Positions 17,482-26,505 of a stretch of DNA of 47,344 nt are shown here, piece by piece. A model generated the notes under the pieces. That model made no database searches. It saw only the letters and a program-made list of their open reading frames with translations, and was not told the origin of the DNA. The position numbers and the translations under genes were made by a program. Origin of the DNA: Gammaproteobacteria bacterium (GTDB lineage Bacteria > Pseudomonadota > Gammaproteobacteria > Immundisolibacterales > JAKLLR01); assembly GCA_022014175.1 (NCBI GenBank), contig JAKLLR010000005.1, forward strand, positions 1 through 47,344. The letters are read 5' to 3'. Numbering within the stretch: the stretch's first letter is position 1; every line of letters begins with the position of its first letter.

Positions 17482-18003
17482 TCAGGTCTCGATGGCCTGG
17501 GTAAGAGCGTCGAGTTTCTCCTGCAAGGATCTGATTTCACTCCTCAGTTCGTCCAGTGGCGTTGAGTCTGACTGTAGTGGGGCCGCCATCTGACCGCCGG
17601 CTCCGACCAGACGAGCGACCAGTTCATCGTTCAGGGGTTGCTTCATTGTGGCCAGCAGGGCGGCATCGATTAGATCATGCTGATCCAGCTGCTTCATGAA
17701 CTCGATGAGGTTCTCTTCCACGAACGCGACAAACTGCTGGGCAAATTTGCTACCGTAGAGTTGCACCACCTGTCTCAGCATGCTGATAGGCATGATGGAG
17801 TCGGCGGAAAAAGCCTCGTAATCGTTAATCACCTGCATCAACACGGTGCGGGTCAGGTCTTCACCGGTCTTGGCATCGACCACCGTAAAGTGCTGTTTTT
17901 TCTCAACCATTCGGCGGATATCCGCCACTGTGATGTAGCGACTCTCGCGGGTGTCGTAGAGTCGCCGGTTGGCGTACTTTTTGATGAGGCTTGATTCAGG
18001 CAT
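17482..18003 (-). CDS. phaR: Polyhydroxyalkanoate synthesis regulator PhaR-like
   Basis: The N-terminus carries the PHA/PHB-accumulation regulator DNA-binding domain (LIKKYANRRLYDTRESRYIT, VADIRRMVEKK, FTVVDAKTGEDLTRTVLMQVI), followed by the PHB_acc repeat (MLRQVVQLYG) and a C-terminal coiled coil (ELRSEIRSLQEKLDAL). Family members bind DNA and PHA granules and repress phasin/PHA genes. I prefer ATG 18003 (MPESSLIKKY) because family proteins begin directly before this motif; the track ATG 18036 adds 11 residues and cannot be excluded. No PHA synthase or phasin gene is in the window. Confidence 0.88.
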   Translation of the reverse strand: MPESSLIKKYANRRLYDTRESRYITVADIRRMVEKKQHFTVVDAKTGEDLTRTVLMQVINDYEAFSADSIMPISMLRQVVQLYGSKFAQQFVAFVEENLIEFMKQLDQHDLIDAALLATMKQPLNDELVARLVGAGGQMAAPLQSDSTPLDELRSEIRSLQEKLDALTQAIET

Positions 18004-18131
18004 GGCTGTTGTCTCTGTGGGGACTCCTGATGGCATCCTGCCAGCACCGCTCAGCTCGGATCAACCACTGTTTATTATGCCGGAATTTCTCGGCGTATCC
18101 CCCCGGATGATGGGGTTTTTTGAGCGGTCGG

Positions 18132-18160
18132 TATGCTATGATCCCGCCCCCTCCGGGGGG
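18132..18160 (+). promoter_or_regulatory. Candidate tkt promoter with GC hairpin in the leader
   Basis: TGCTATGAT (18134-18142) is an extended -10 element upstream of tkt; no good -35 accompanies it. Immediately downstream lies CCCCC-TCC-GGGGG (18147-18159), a GC-rich hairpin near the expected transcript start. Function of the hairpin is unknown; no riboswitch motif that I recognise is present. Confidence 0.35.
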
Positions 18161-18220
18161 CTGATTTAGGAATCCCCGCGGTGACAGAACCGCCCTCGCT
18201 AGTCATGGAGCATACTGATA

Positions 18221-20221
18221 ATGGCCAGTCATTCTGAACTCGCCAACGCCCTGCGTGTTTTGAGCATGGATGCCGTGCAGAGAGCCAACTCGGGGCACCC
18301 CGGTGCGCCAATGGGCATGGCAGACATTGCCGAAGTGCTCTGGAACGGTTTTCTCAAACACAACCCCGCTAATCCCCAGTGGCCGGACCGGGATCGGTTT
18401 GTCCTGTCCAACGGCCACGGTTCGATGCTGCTCTACAGCCTGCTGCATCTCACCGGTTATGACCTCTCCCTGGATGATCTAAAGGCTTTTCGTCAGCTAC
18501 ATTCGAAAACCCCGGGGCATCCGGAGTACGGTTGTGCAGCGGGCATTGAGACCACTACCGGCCCCCTGGGTCAGGGGCTGGCTAACGGGGTGGGGATGGC
18601 CATCGCCGAAAAATCCATGGCGGCCCGGTTTAACCAGCCAGGGCACGAGATTGTGGACCATCAGACCTGGGTTTTTGTGGGCGACGGTTGCCTGATGGAG
18701 GGTATCTCCCACGAGGCCTGCTCACTGGCCGGGACCCTGGGGCTGGGTAAGCTCAATGTGATTTATGACGACAATGGCATCTCTATCGATGGTGCTGTGG
18801 GGGGCTGGTTTACCGACGATACCCCGGCCCGTTTCCGGGCCTATGGCTGGCAGGTGATTGAGGCGGTGGACGGCCACGATGCGGATGCCATCGCTGCCGC
18901 GTTAGCCACCGCGAAAGCACAGACCGACCGACCGACTCTGATCTGTTGCCGCACCATCATCGGTAAGGGTTCACCCAACAAGGCGGGTAGCTCTGCGGTC
19001 CATGGTGCTGCTCTGGGTGATGATGAAGTGGCGGCTGTTCGCAGGCAGCTGGATTGGCACGCGCCACCGTTTGAGATTCCGCCGGCGATATCAGAGGGCT
19101 GGAGTGCGCGAGGCAACGGCGAGGCTGTTGAAGCCGACTGGCAGCAGAGGTTCGAGGCGTATCGCTCTTCCCATCCGAAGCAGGCGGCGGAATTCGAGCG
19201 TCTTGCCACTGGCGCGCTGCCAGCCGACTGGTCCAGCCGGGTTTCGGAGATTCTTGAGCAGGCTGCGGCGACTGATAAAGCGGTGGCCACCCGCCAGGCT
19301 TCCGGGGGTGCTATCGCCGCCTTCGCAGCGGTTTTGCCGGAGCTGTTTGGAGGCTCCGCCGACCTGGGTGAATCCAATAAAACGGAGTGGCCGGGGTTCC
19401 GCGCCCTGAGCGCCACCCAGCCCGATGGCAACTACCTGCATTACGGCGTCAGAGAATTTGGTATGTCAGCCATCATGAATGGCCTGGCACTGCATGGCGG
19501 GTTCATCCCCTTTGGCGGCACCTTCCTGGTCTTTTCCGATTACTCCCGCAATGCGATTCGTCTGGCTGCCCTGATGCGGCAGCGGGTGGTGCATGTACTG
19601 ACCCATGACTCCATTGGTCTGGGTGAGGATGGTCCGACCCATCAGCCGGTGGAGCATGTCAGCAGTCTGCGGCTGATCCCTAATCTGTCGGTCTGGCGGC
19701 CCTGTGATCAGTTTGAAACCACGGTGGCCTGGCTCGATGCGCTTGAGCGGCAGGATGGTCCCACGGCGTTGATTCTCTCTCGTCAGAAGACTATTTCGCC
19801 ACCCCGTCAGGCCTCGGATGTGGAGCGGATTCGCCGTGGCGGTTACATCTTTAGCGACTGTGTCGGTGAACCTCAGCTGCTGTTGCTGGCCACCGGCAGT
19901 GAAGTTGGCCCGACCCTTGAAGCTCAGCAGCAACTTACAGAAAAAAACGTTAGAGCGCGGGTGGTTTCGATGCCAAACCCCGGCCATTTCGAGATCCAGG
20001 ATGAGAGTTATCGAGAGTCTGTATTACCGAGTGACGTGACAGCCCGGATCGCTATAGAGGCGGGCAGCAGGGCGTGCTGGTACCGCTATGTGGGGTTGAA
20101 TGGTAAGGTTATCGGTATCGACACATTTGGTGAATCGGCGCCTGCTGAAGAGCTCTACGAACTGTTCGGAATTACCGCCGATCAGATTGTGAAAACAGCA
20201 GACAAACTGTTGGCATCTTGA
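18221..20221 (+). CDS. tkt: Transketolase
   Basis: The 666-residue protein matches transketolase from end to end: [21 protein letters not shown] at the N-terminus, the thiamine-diphosphate motif [25 protein letters not shown] with the following NDNG-like [16 protein letters not shown], and the pyrimidine-domain segments [20 protein letters not shown] and [16 protein letters not shown]. Length is normal (E. coli TktA 663). It exchanges two-carbon units between pentose and hexose/triose phosphates. It heads a tkt-gap-pgk gene order that occurs in many proteobacteria and links pentose phosphate and lower glycolytic reactions. Confidence 0.98.
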   Translation: MASHSELANALRVLSMDAVQRANSGHPGAPMGMADIAEVLWNGFLKHNPANPQWPDRDRFVLSNGHGSMLLYSLLHLTGYDLSLDDLKAFRQLHSKTPGHPEYGCAAGIETTTGPLGQGLANGVGMAIAEKSMAARFNQPGHEIVDHQTWVFVGDGCLMEGISHEACSLAGTLGLGKLNVIYDDNGISIDGAVGGWFTDDTPARFRAYGWQVIEAVDGHDADAIAAALATAKAQTDRPTLICCRTIIGKGSPNKAGSSAVHGAALGDDEVAAVRRQLDWHAPPFEIPPAISEGWSARGNGEAVEADWQQRFEAYRSSHPKQAAEFERLATGALPADWSSRVSEILEQAAATDKAVATRQASGGAIAAFAAVLPELFGGSADLGESNKTEWPGFRALSATQPDGNYLHYGVREFGMSAIMNGLALHGGFIPFGGTFLVFSDYSRNAIRLAALMRQRVVHVLTHDSIGLGEDGPTHQPVEHVSSLRLIPNLSVWRPCDQFETTVAWLDALERQDGPTALILSRQKTISPPRQASDVERIRRGGYIFSDCVGEPQLLLLATGSEVGPTLEAQQQLTEKNVRARVVSMPNPGHFEIQDESYRESVLPSDVTARIAIEAGSRACWYRYVGLNGKVIGIDTFGESAPAEELYELFGITADQIVKTADKLLAS

Positions 20222-20251
20222 GCCGCCAATCACTGCGACGGGGATAGAATT

Positions 20252-21268
20252 TTGCCGTATAAAATCGCTGTTACAGGGTTCGGGCGGATCGGGCGGGCCG
20301 TCGTGCGAGCGCTCTATGAGCTGGACCGGAGCGATGAATTCCAGGTGGTTGGAATCAATGATCTGGCCCCGGCGGAGACTCTGGCTCATCTGTTGAAATA
20401 TGACTCCACCCACGGGATTTTCAGCCAGGATGTATCGCTCTCCGGAGAGAATCTACTCAAAATCGGGGGTGATGAGATCAGGCTTTTTGCGGAGAAGGAT
20501 CCGGCGCAAATTCCCTGGGGTGAGTTAGGGGTCGATCTGCTGCTGGACTGCTCTGGCGCATTCCGTACCCGGGAGAAAGCATCCCGGCATCTTCAGAGCG
20601 GCGTGCCCCGGGTGCTGCTCTCAGCCCCGGCGGGTGACGAAGTGGATGCCACTGTGGTGTTCGGGGTCAACCAGCAAGTCCTGCGGCGGACGCATCAGAT
20701 TGTCTCCAACGCCTCCTGCACCACCAACTGTCTGGCGGTGCTGCTGAAACCACTGGTGGCCACTATCGGCATCGAAAGTGGCTTGCTGCATACGGTACAC
20801 GCTTACACCGGCGACCAGAATCTGGTGGATACAGCCCATAAGGACCTGCATCGAGCCCGGGCAGCCGGGGTCTCCATGATCCCGACCAAAACCGGCGCTA
20901 CCGATGCCGTGGGCCTGGTGATTCCGGAGCTGGCGGGGCGGTTGCAGGGGTTCGCCATGCGGGTGCCGACCCTTAACGTTTCGGTCTGTGACATGACTTT
21001 TGTGCCCTCCCGGGCGACCAGCGTGGAGGAGATCAACGAACTGCTGCAAGTCGCCGCGGATGGCGAAATGAAGGGGTTGCTGGAGATCAATCAGGCGCCT
21101 CTGGTCTCCATCGATTTCAACCATAACAGTGCCTCCGCGGTCTACGACCAGGCCCTGACCAAGGTCTCCGCGGATGGTCGGTTGGTCAAGCTGATGGCCT
21201 GGTATGACAACGAGTGGGGTTACAGCTGCCGGATGCTGGATATGGCCAGGGCCTGGCTGGAGAGCTGA
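20252..21268 (+). CDS. gap: Glyceraldehyde-3-phosphate dehydrogenase, TTG start
   Basis: The 338-residue protein begins PYKIAVTGFGRIGRAVVRA after a TTG codon at 20252, preceded by GGGGATAG; there is no in-frame ATG upstream that fits. The catalytic cysteine (about Cys156) lies in SNASCTTNC, the catalytic His in HAYTGDQ, and the C-terminal WYDNEWGYSCRMLD is canonical. GIND with Asp at about residue 36 suggests NAD as cofactor. It interconverts glyceraldehyde-3-phosphate and 1,3-bisphosphoglycerate. Erythrose-4-phosphate dehydrogenase is a related alternative given the tkt neighbour, but the motifs and pgk partner favour Gap. Gap to tkt is 30 bases. Confidence 0.93.
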   Translation: MPYKIAVTGFGRIGRAVVRALYELDRSDEFQVVGINDLAPAETLAHLLKYDSTHGIFSQDVSLSGENLLKIGGDEIRLFAEKDPAQIPWGELGVDLLLDCSGAFRTREKASRHLQSGVPRVLLSAPAGDEVDATVVFGVNQQVLRRTHQIVSNASCTTNCLAVLLKPLVATIGIESGLLHTVHAYTGDQNLVDTAHKDLHRARAAGVSMIPTKTGATDAVGLVIPELAGRLQGFAMRVPTLNVSVCDMTFVPSRATSVEEINELLQVAADGEMKGLLEINQAPLVSIDFNHNSASAVYDQALTKVSADGRLVKLMAWYDNEWGYSCRMLDMARAWLES

Positions 21269-21291
21269 CATTGGAGTTGAAGGTGCTGGCC

Positions 21292-22458
21292 ATGGATGAC
21301 GTGGCTCTCGACAGCCGGCGAGTGCTGTTGCGCACCGACCTCAACGTACCTTTTGCTGGTGACGCGATCAGTGACGACAGCCGGATTCAGGCGGCGCTGC
21401 CGACGGTTCGGCAGCTGATCGCGGCCAATGCCGCAGTGCTGCTATTGAGTCATCGGGGCCGACCGACGGAAGGGGAGATCGATCCGACCCTGTCGCTGCG
21501 ACCGGTGGCGGAGTATCTCTCAACCCATCTGGACTGCCCGGTGCGTTTTGCGCAGGAGTGGATTGACGGCGTCGGGGTCGCGCCGGGGGAGGTGGTGGTA
21601 CTGGAGAATGTCCGTTTCCTCACAGGTGAAAAGGCGGATGATGACGCCCTGGGGCGGCGACTGGCGGCGTTATGCGACGTCTATGTGATGGACGCATTTG
21701 GCACCGCACATCGGGCTCAGGCCTCAACCCATTCGGTGATTCGCCACGCGCCGGTGGCCTGCGCCGGGCCTCTGCTGCTGTCCGAACTGGAGGCGATCGA
21801 ATCCGCTCTGTCACAACCCGCGCGACCGTTGATGGCGATTGTCGGCGGCTCCAAGGTCTCCACCAAACTGAGACTGCTCAATCGGCTGCTTGGGGTGGTC
21901 GATCAGCTGATAGTGGGGGGCGGCATCGCCAACAATTTTCTTGCTGCTGCCGGTTACCCGGTGGGGCGCTCCCTGCTGGAACCGGATCTGATTGAAACCG
22001 CTCGGGCTCTGCTGGAGCGGGCCGGGCGCGAGGGCCGGACGATTCCACTGCCCACCGATGTGGTCTGTGCCAGCTCGATTGAAGATGCCGCCGGAGCGGT
22101 CACCAAGCCGGTTGATGAGGTGACGGACTCGGAGATGATTCTGGATATCGGCCCGGAAACGGCTGAGTGCTACGCGAGGTTGATAGAACAGGCGGGCACT
22201 GTGGTCTGGAATGGCCCGGTGGGGGTGTTCGAGGTGGAGGCCTTTGCCGGAGGCACGCAGCGGCTGGCCCAGGCAATAGCCTCAGCCCCGGGTTACTCTT
22301 TGGCCGGTGGTGGCGATACCCTGGCCGCTGTCTCTAAATACGGTGTGGCGGAGCAGATTTCCTACGTCTCAACCGGTGGTGGAGCTTTTCTTGAGCTACT
22401 GCAGGGGGAGACGCTGCCGGCAGTCTCCGCGTTGGCATCCCGTGCGGCCATGCCTTAG
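21292..22458 (+). CDS. pgk: Phosphoglycerate kinase
   Basis: The probable start is ATG 21292 (MDDVALDSRRVLLRTDLNVP) with GAAGG nine bases upstream, giving 388 residues, the same size as E. coli Pgk; the track ORF starts inside gap. Signatures seen are RTDLNVPF, LLSHRGRPT, ENVRFLTGEK, AIVGGSKVSTK, VVWNGPVGVFE and GGGDTLAAV. It produces ATP and 3-phosphoglycerate from 1,3-bisphosphoglycerate, or the reverse in gluconeogenesis. The short 23-base gap to gap and same strand indicate co-transcription. The next gene downstream is an AlkB-type monooxygenase, not the pyk or fba genes common after pgk. Confidence 0.97.
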   Translation: MDDVALDSRRVLLRTDLNVPFAGDAISDDSRIQAALPTVRQLIAANAAVLLLSHRGRPTEGEIDPTLSLRPVAEYLSTHLDCPVRFAQEWIDGVGVAPGEVVVLENVRFLTGEKADDDALGRRLAALCDVYVMDAFGTAHRAQASTHSVIRHAPVACAGPLLLSELEAIESALSQPARPLMAIVGGSKVSTKLRLLNRLLGVVDQLIVGGGIANNFLAAAGYPVGRSLLEPDLIETARALLERAGREGRTIPLPTDVVCASSIEDAAGAVTKPVDEVTDSEMILDIGPETAECYARLIEQAGTVVWNGPVGVFEVEAFAGGTQRLAQAIASAPGYSLAGGGDTLAAVSKYGVAEQISYVSTGGGAFLELLQGETLPAVSALASRAAMP

Positions 22459-22530
22459 TATTAGGGCGTATAACGACAGATAAGAGCCCCGCGGGACAGG
22501 GCCGTAACAAATAAAAAGAGGGAGAGAAGT

Positions 22531-23649
22531 ATGTGGGACTACCTCCGGTATTTCCTGAATAACCTGCTGTTGTTGGTTGCGATCAGCGGTTTTGTCCTAG
22601 GTGGTCAATGGGTCTGGCTGGGGGCGGCAAGTTTCCCTGTTCTGCTGCTGCTCGATTGCGTTACCGGAGATGATCTGGCCACGCGTCGTCCTGGGCCTGG
22701 TTGGTTGTATGACCTGCCGGTCTATCTGCACCTACCCCTGATTTTTGCGCTTTGGATCGGTTTTGGCTGGCGTATGGCTGTGGGTCTCGGGACCGAACCC
22801 GGCCTGCCAACCGGTTTAGCGATGCTGGGCTGTTTTGCGACCCTCGTCTGGATCAGCATCGTGCCGAATGTGTCACTTGCCCACGAGTTTTGGCATCGAC
22901 GGGACCCGGTTAAACAGTGGATCGGCAAAATCATGTTTCTCTTCTGTGGTGATATGAACCGGGACATCGCCCATCGAGTTACCCATCACGCTCACTTCGA
23001 TACTGTCATAGATACTGACACCCCGCGCCGCGGAGAGGGCGTTTACAGTTTTGCCTTGCGGGGCACCTGGTGTGTCGCGCGGGATTCCTGGATGATCGAG
23101 AAGGCCAAATTAGCGCAGCAGGGGCGCTCGGTGCTTGGACCTCACAGCGCGATTCTCTGGGGTTATCTGCTGCAGCTGGCGATCCCGCTGTTGCTCTGGT
23201 GGTTTGGGGGTGTGAGTGCTGCTTTAATCGGTACGGCGGCCTTTCTGGTGAACCGCTTGGCGGTGGAAGCATTCAATTACATTCAGCATTACGGGTTGCT
23301 GCGGGAGGAGCAGGGCAAACCCGGTAATCGACACACCTGGAATCACCTCTCTCCGGTGGCGCGGGTCATCGCCTTTGAAATTACCAATCACATGGATCAC
23401 CACAAAAACCCGACCCTGCCGTTCTACCAACTAGAGCCCCATGCCGATGGCCCACGGGACCGTCTGTTTTTGAATATGTTCCAGGTCCTGATTCCGCCGC
23501 TCTGGCATGCCCGCATGAAGCCACGTTTGAAACAGTGGGATCTGGAGCAGGCCACGCCCGGTGAGCGGAAGCTGGCGGCAGCGGAGAACCGGCGCGCCGG
23601 CTGGCCCGACTGGCTAGCTGACGGTGCTGGGGCGAGCGAGCCTGCTTAA
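22531..23649 (+). CDS. AlkB/CymA/XylM-type membrane di-iron monooxygenase (copy 1)
   Basis: The 372-residue protein has an N-terminal set of membrane helices ([20 protein letters not shown]) and the eight-plus histidine pattern of integral-membrane fatty-acid-desaturase-like hydroxylases: HEFWHR (118-123), HRVTHH (148-153), NYIQHYG (249-255) and NHMDHH (286-291). All histidines of AlkB are kept, but flanking residues differ: Ala replaces Glu before box 2, Gln replaces Glu in NYxEHYG, and box 4 is ITNHMDHH instead of LQRHSDHH. These variations fit CymA/XylM-like enzymes for methyl groups on aromatics or terpenes more than alkane hydroxylases. RBS GGGAGAGAAG precedes ATG. It follows pgk by 72 bases and is 60 percent-like by eye to the second copy at 24797-25924. 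Confidence 0.85.
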   Translation: MWDYLRYFLNNLLLLVAISGFVLGGQWVWLGAASFPVLLLLDCVTGDDLATRRPGPGWLYDLPVYLHLPLIFALWIGFGWRMAVGLGTEPGLPTGLAMLGCFATLVWISIVPNVSLAHEFWHRRDPVKQWIGKIMFLFCGDMNRDIAHRVTHHAHFDTVIDTDTPRRGEGVYSFALRGTWCVARDSWMIEKAKLAQQGRSVLGPHSAILWGYLLQLAIPLLLWWFGGVSAALIGTAAFLVNRLAVEAFNYIQHYGLLREEQGKPGNRHTWNHLSPVARVIAFEITNHMDHHKNPTLPFYQLEPHADGPRDRLFLNMFQVLIPPLWHARMKPRLKQWDLEQATPGERKLAAAENRRAGWPDWLADGAGASEPA

Positions 23650-24749
23650 GCTGGCATCCGCAGGACCGGTTTGATGGTCTTGCCACTCTCCGAATCGGCG
23701 ACGGCCTGGTTAATTTGATCCAGCTCGTAGAAGGTGATCAGCCTATCGAAGGGGAAGCGCCCCTGCTGATAAAACTCCACCATCTGGGGGATGAACAGGT
23801 CGAAATTGGCCTCGCCTTCGCAGATGCCCCGCAGGGTGCGGTTGAAGATCATGTGATTGACGTCCAGTCCCACCTCCGTGCCCAGCGCCGTGGCCGCGAT
23901 GATACCGGCGGTGCCGCCGGTGCGAAGCAGTGAAATCGCCTCTTTCAGCGCGCCGGTATTACCGCTGGTATCCAGCGCATACTGGATACCCTGTTGCCCA
24001 ACGATTGCGCGAATCGCCTCGGCGGTATCACTTTCCGTCGGATTCAGGGTGTGGGTTGCCCCCAGCTCTTTCGCCAATGCCAGACGGTTGGCTTTGAGAT
24101 CCACCGCAATGATAGTGCTGCAGGCTGCGATTTTCGCGGCCATGACCGCGCTCAGCCCCACCGCGCCGGCACCGTAGATGACAATCTCGGAGCCCGCTTT
24201 CGGATCCAGCGCATTCAGAACCGCACCCGCACCGGTCTGTACACCACAACCCAGGGGGCCGAGCAGTTCCAGGGGTACCTCCTTGGTAACCGGTATGCAG
24301 TTGCGCTCGGAGACCAGGGCGTACTGGGCAAAAGAGGACTGGCCGAAAAAAGAGGCGTGGACCGACTCATCCCCCTTCGCGATCGTACAACTGCCGTCCG
24401 GTGCCACACCGCCGAAGTTGAGGGGGAAGACCTGTTCACAGGAGCTGGGCTGGCTGATCAGGCAGGGGGGACAATGGCCGCAGGTCATCAGCGTCAGCAC
24501 CACATGATCACCGGGTTGCACCTTGGTGACGCCGGCGCCCACTGCGTCCACCACCCCGGCCCCTTCGTGGCCGAGCACTATAGGCAGTGGCACCGGGTAG
24601 TCCTGGTCCCGGGAGACCAGGTCGGTATGGCAGATGCCTGTGGCGACGATGCGCACGCGGATCTCTCCGGGTTGGGGTTCCCGTAGAGTGACCGATTCGA
24701 TTGCAAAGGCCCCTTTTGGCTCCCGCAGAACGGCGGCTTTCATATCCAT
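23646..24749 (-). CDS. Zinc-dependent alcohol dehydrogenase, aryl/benzyl-alcohol type
   Basis: The 367-residue medium-chain dehydrogenase has the catalytic zinc cysteine in [16 protein letters not shown] for the zinc His/Glu, a structural zinc loop [15 protein letters not shown], and the nucleotide-binding [14 protein letters not shown]. It groups by eye with XylB/AreB-like benzyl-alcohol and geraniol dehydrogenases ([13 protein letters not shown] start). The start ATG 24749 has a strong GAGGAGGAG. It oxidises a primary alcohol to the aldehyde with NAD. It lies 47 bases behind the second AlkB-type gene on the same strand, so it is the likely next step after hydroxylation. Its 3' end overlaps the first AlkB-type gene convergently by four bases. 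Confidence 0.9.
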   Translation of the reverse strand: MDMKAAVLREPKGAFAIESVTLREPQPGEIRVRIVATGICHTDLVSRDQDYPVPLPIVLGHEGAGVVDAVGAGVTKVQPGDHVVLTLMTCGHCPPCLISQPSSCEQVFPLNFGGVAPDGSCTIAKGDESVHASFFGQSSFAQYALVSERNCIPVTKEVPLELLGPLGCGVQTGAGAVLNALDPKAGSEIVIYGAGAVGLSAVMAAKIAACSTIIAVDLKANRLALAKELGATHTLNPTESDTAEAIRAIVGQQGIQYALDTSGNTGALKEAISLLRTGGTAGIIAATALGTEVGLDVNHMIFNRTLRGICEGEANFDLFIPQMVEFYQQGRFPFDRLITFYELDQINQAVADSESGKTIKPVLRMPA

Positions 24750-24796
24750 CTTGGTCGACTCCTCCTCGTCTTAATAATTGCGTTCAAGTGTACCGT

Positions 24797-25924
24797 TCAG
24801 GCGGCTTTTTTGGCTGTCTCCCGAGCTTCTTTCGACCAGTCAGGCCAGCCTGCGCGGCGGTTTTCTGCCGCGGCGAGTTCACGCTCCTGAGGGGTAGCGA
24901 TTTCCAGATCCCAGTGTTTCAGCCGCTTTTTCATATAAGCATTCCACCAGGGTGGAATAAAAGCGCGAAGAGCATCGAGAAAGAAGTTGTCGAGTTGTGG
25001 ACCCTCTGGATGGGTTGTTAGCTCGTAGTAGGGGGTCCGTGGGTTGCGATGATGATCAACGTGATTGGTGATCTCCAGACCTATGACTCGGGCAATTGGC
25101 GAGAGATGAGACCAGGTGTGGTGCGTGGCCGCGGGAGCCGGGCCGGGCCGGACGAGCCCAAAGTGTTGAATAAAGTTAAAGGTCTCCAGCAGTATCTTGG
25201 CTGAAATCAGCGCGACCAGGCTCCATGCTGCGACCTGGGGGCCGGCAAAAATGTACATGGCCAGGGGAATCGAGAGATTCATGGCCCAGCCCCACATGAA
25301 ATGGCTGTGCCAGCCAAAGACCGAATAACCTTCAGGCTCTAGTCGGGCCTTCTCCATTTTGTAGGTGTGGTAGTAAGCGTCCCAGGTGCAACGGGGTAGA
25401 AATCCGTAGACGGTATCGCCCCGTCGTCCAGTATCGCTATCTTTTGGAGTGTCGTAGAAAGCGTGGTGAACGGCGTTGTGGCAGAAGTTGCGGCTGGCGT
25501 CAAAAAAGAAGGCGCACATAATTCTGCCGATGAGTAGCTGGTGACGGCTATTACGGTGTAGAAACTCGTGGGCCACTGGCAGGTTGGGTACGATTGAGAG
25601 CCAGATTACCGAGGCCAGTGAGCCGGCAATCGCCAGCCAGGTGAGGCCAGTGGTTTCGGTTTCATTCCAGAATCCGATATTCAGGCGCCAACCGAAAGCG
25701 ACCCAAAGGCCAATGATCATGGGCAGATGCAAGTAGATGGGTAGATCTGCAATCCGTGGATGGTTTATGTGCCGGTTGGCGGTATCCATTCCGGTGAAAA
25801 ATTCGGCTATTGCAAGCGCAACAAAGGTGCTGAAACCCAACCATACCCATTGACCACCGAGTACGAAACCGAGGATACCCACAGCCATAATCAGGATGTT
25901 CAAATAGTATCTCAGATAGTCCAT
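24797..25924 (-). CDS. AlkB/CymA/XylM-type membrane di-iron monooxygenase (copy 2)
   Basis: The 375-residue protein is a clear paralogue of the product at 22531-23649: same MxDYLRYxLN start, [11 protein letters not shown] helix and RRAGWPDW ending. Histidine boxes are HEFLHR (119-124), HNAVHH (149-154), NFIQHFG (250-256) and NHVDHH (287-292). As in copy 1 the AlkB glutamates before box 2 and in box 3 are replaced (Cys, Gln). It should hydroxylate a hydrophobic substrate at the inner membrane, using electrons from a rubredoxin or ferredoxin-type reductase not encoded in the window. It lies between the Rieske oxygenase genes and the alcohol dehydrogenase gene on the minus strand, consistent with one catabolic transcript. 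Confidence 0.86.
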   Translation of the reverse strand: MDYLRYYLNILIMAVGILGFVLGGQWVWLGFSTFVALAIAEFFTGMDTANRHINHPRIADLPIYLHLPMIIGLWVAFGWRLNIGFWNETETTGLTWLAIAGSLASVIWLSIVPNLPVAHEFLHRNSRHQLLIGRIMCAFFFDASRNFCHNAVHHAFYDTPKDSDTGRRGDTVYGFLPRCTWDAYYHTYKMEKARLEPEGYSVFGWHSHFMWGWAMNLSIPLAMYIFAGPQVAAWSLVALISAKILLETFNFIQHFGLVRPGPAPAATHHTWSHLSPIARVIGLEITNHVDHHRNPRTPYYELTTHPEGPQLDNFFLDALRAFIPPWWNAYMKKRLKHWDLEIATPQERELAAAENRRAGWPDWSKEARETAKKAA

Positions 25925-25961
25925 CTTTCATCGCCTCATTGTCATGATGTGAGGGGGTGGA

Positions 25962-25994
25962 AGCCGGTTCCTTCCGGGGAGGAACGAACCGGCT
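25962..25994 (-). repeat. 9 bp stem-loop between the Rieske beta subunit and alkB-like copy 2
   Basis: AGCCGGTTC (25962-25970) and GAACCGGCT (25986-25994) are perfect reverse complements separated by 15 bases that can themselves pair in part (TTCC with GGAA). The element lies in the 94-base gap between two same-strand genes. No U-run follows on the minus strand, so it may be an mRNA-processing or stability hairpin, or a leaky terminator, setting different levels of the oxygenase and the downstream genes. Confidence 0.5.
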
Positions 25995-26018
25995 CCGTTG
26001 TTGCTCCTGGTACAGCGG

Positions 26019-26501
26019 TTAGATCGGATAGATGATGTAGCGGGGTGATACTGCGGTATCCGTAACAGCTAGCTTGGCCCGGAATCGGGCCTCTTCCCCA
26101 CAGAGCACGATTTGATCTTCATACTGACCGGTCACCAGCAGCCCGGTGTGGCCTTCGTGGTTGGTGTAGAAGACCGTAAAATTGGTGCGTGCGAGCAGGT
26201 CGCCGTTGTCCGTCCGGATGGCAGAGACGGGCTGTAGCATGTGGCGAGACTGATACCCCTCCACGGTCTCTCCCCAGACTTCATCTACAAATTTGACCCG
26301 ATCGACCAACCGTTCATGGCAGTCATCGAGCATCAGGCTCAGGGGCAAGCCCTGTTTAATGTTCTCCTGGCTGGTGAGTCGATACTGACCGTCATCGTTG
26401 AACAGCGCCAGCCAGGCTTGCATATTTCGTTGGTCGAGGGCGTCAATATATTGCTGTTGCAGGGTGTTGATGGCGCTGATTTGTTCGGCTGTCACTGTCA
26501 T
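26019..26501 (-). CDS. Aromatic-ring-hydroxylating dioxygenase beta subunit
   Basis: The 160-residue protein has the SnoaL/NTF2-like beta-subunit fold: N-terminal helices (INTLQQQYIDALDQRNMQAWLALFNDDGQYRL), then HMLQPVSAIRTDNGDLLARTNFTVFYT and the strand-rich tail ending AVSPRYIIYPI, as in RHO small subunits (usual length 160-190). It has no redox centre and stabilises the alpha subunit hexamer. The gene starts four bases after the alpha-subunit stop codon, so the pair is translated together. Confidence 0.85.
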   Translation of the reverse strand: MTVTAEQISAINTLQQQYIDALDQRNMQAWLALFNDDGQYRLTSQENIKQGLPLSLMLDDCHERLVDRVKFVDEVWGETVEGYQSRHMLQPVSAIRTDNGDLLARTNFTVFYTNHEGHTGLLVTGQYEDQIVLCGEEARFRAKLAVTDTAVSPRYIIYPI

Positions 26502-26505
26502 GAGC

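Noticed and set aside
18043-18220. Riboswitch in the tkt leader
   Set aside because: Only a simple GC hairpin is visible; no conserved core of a known riboswitch class.
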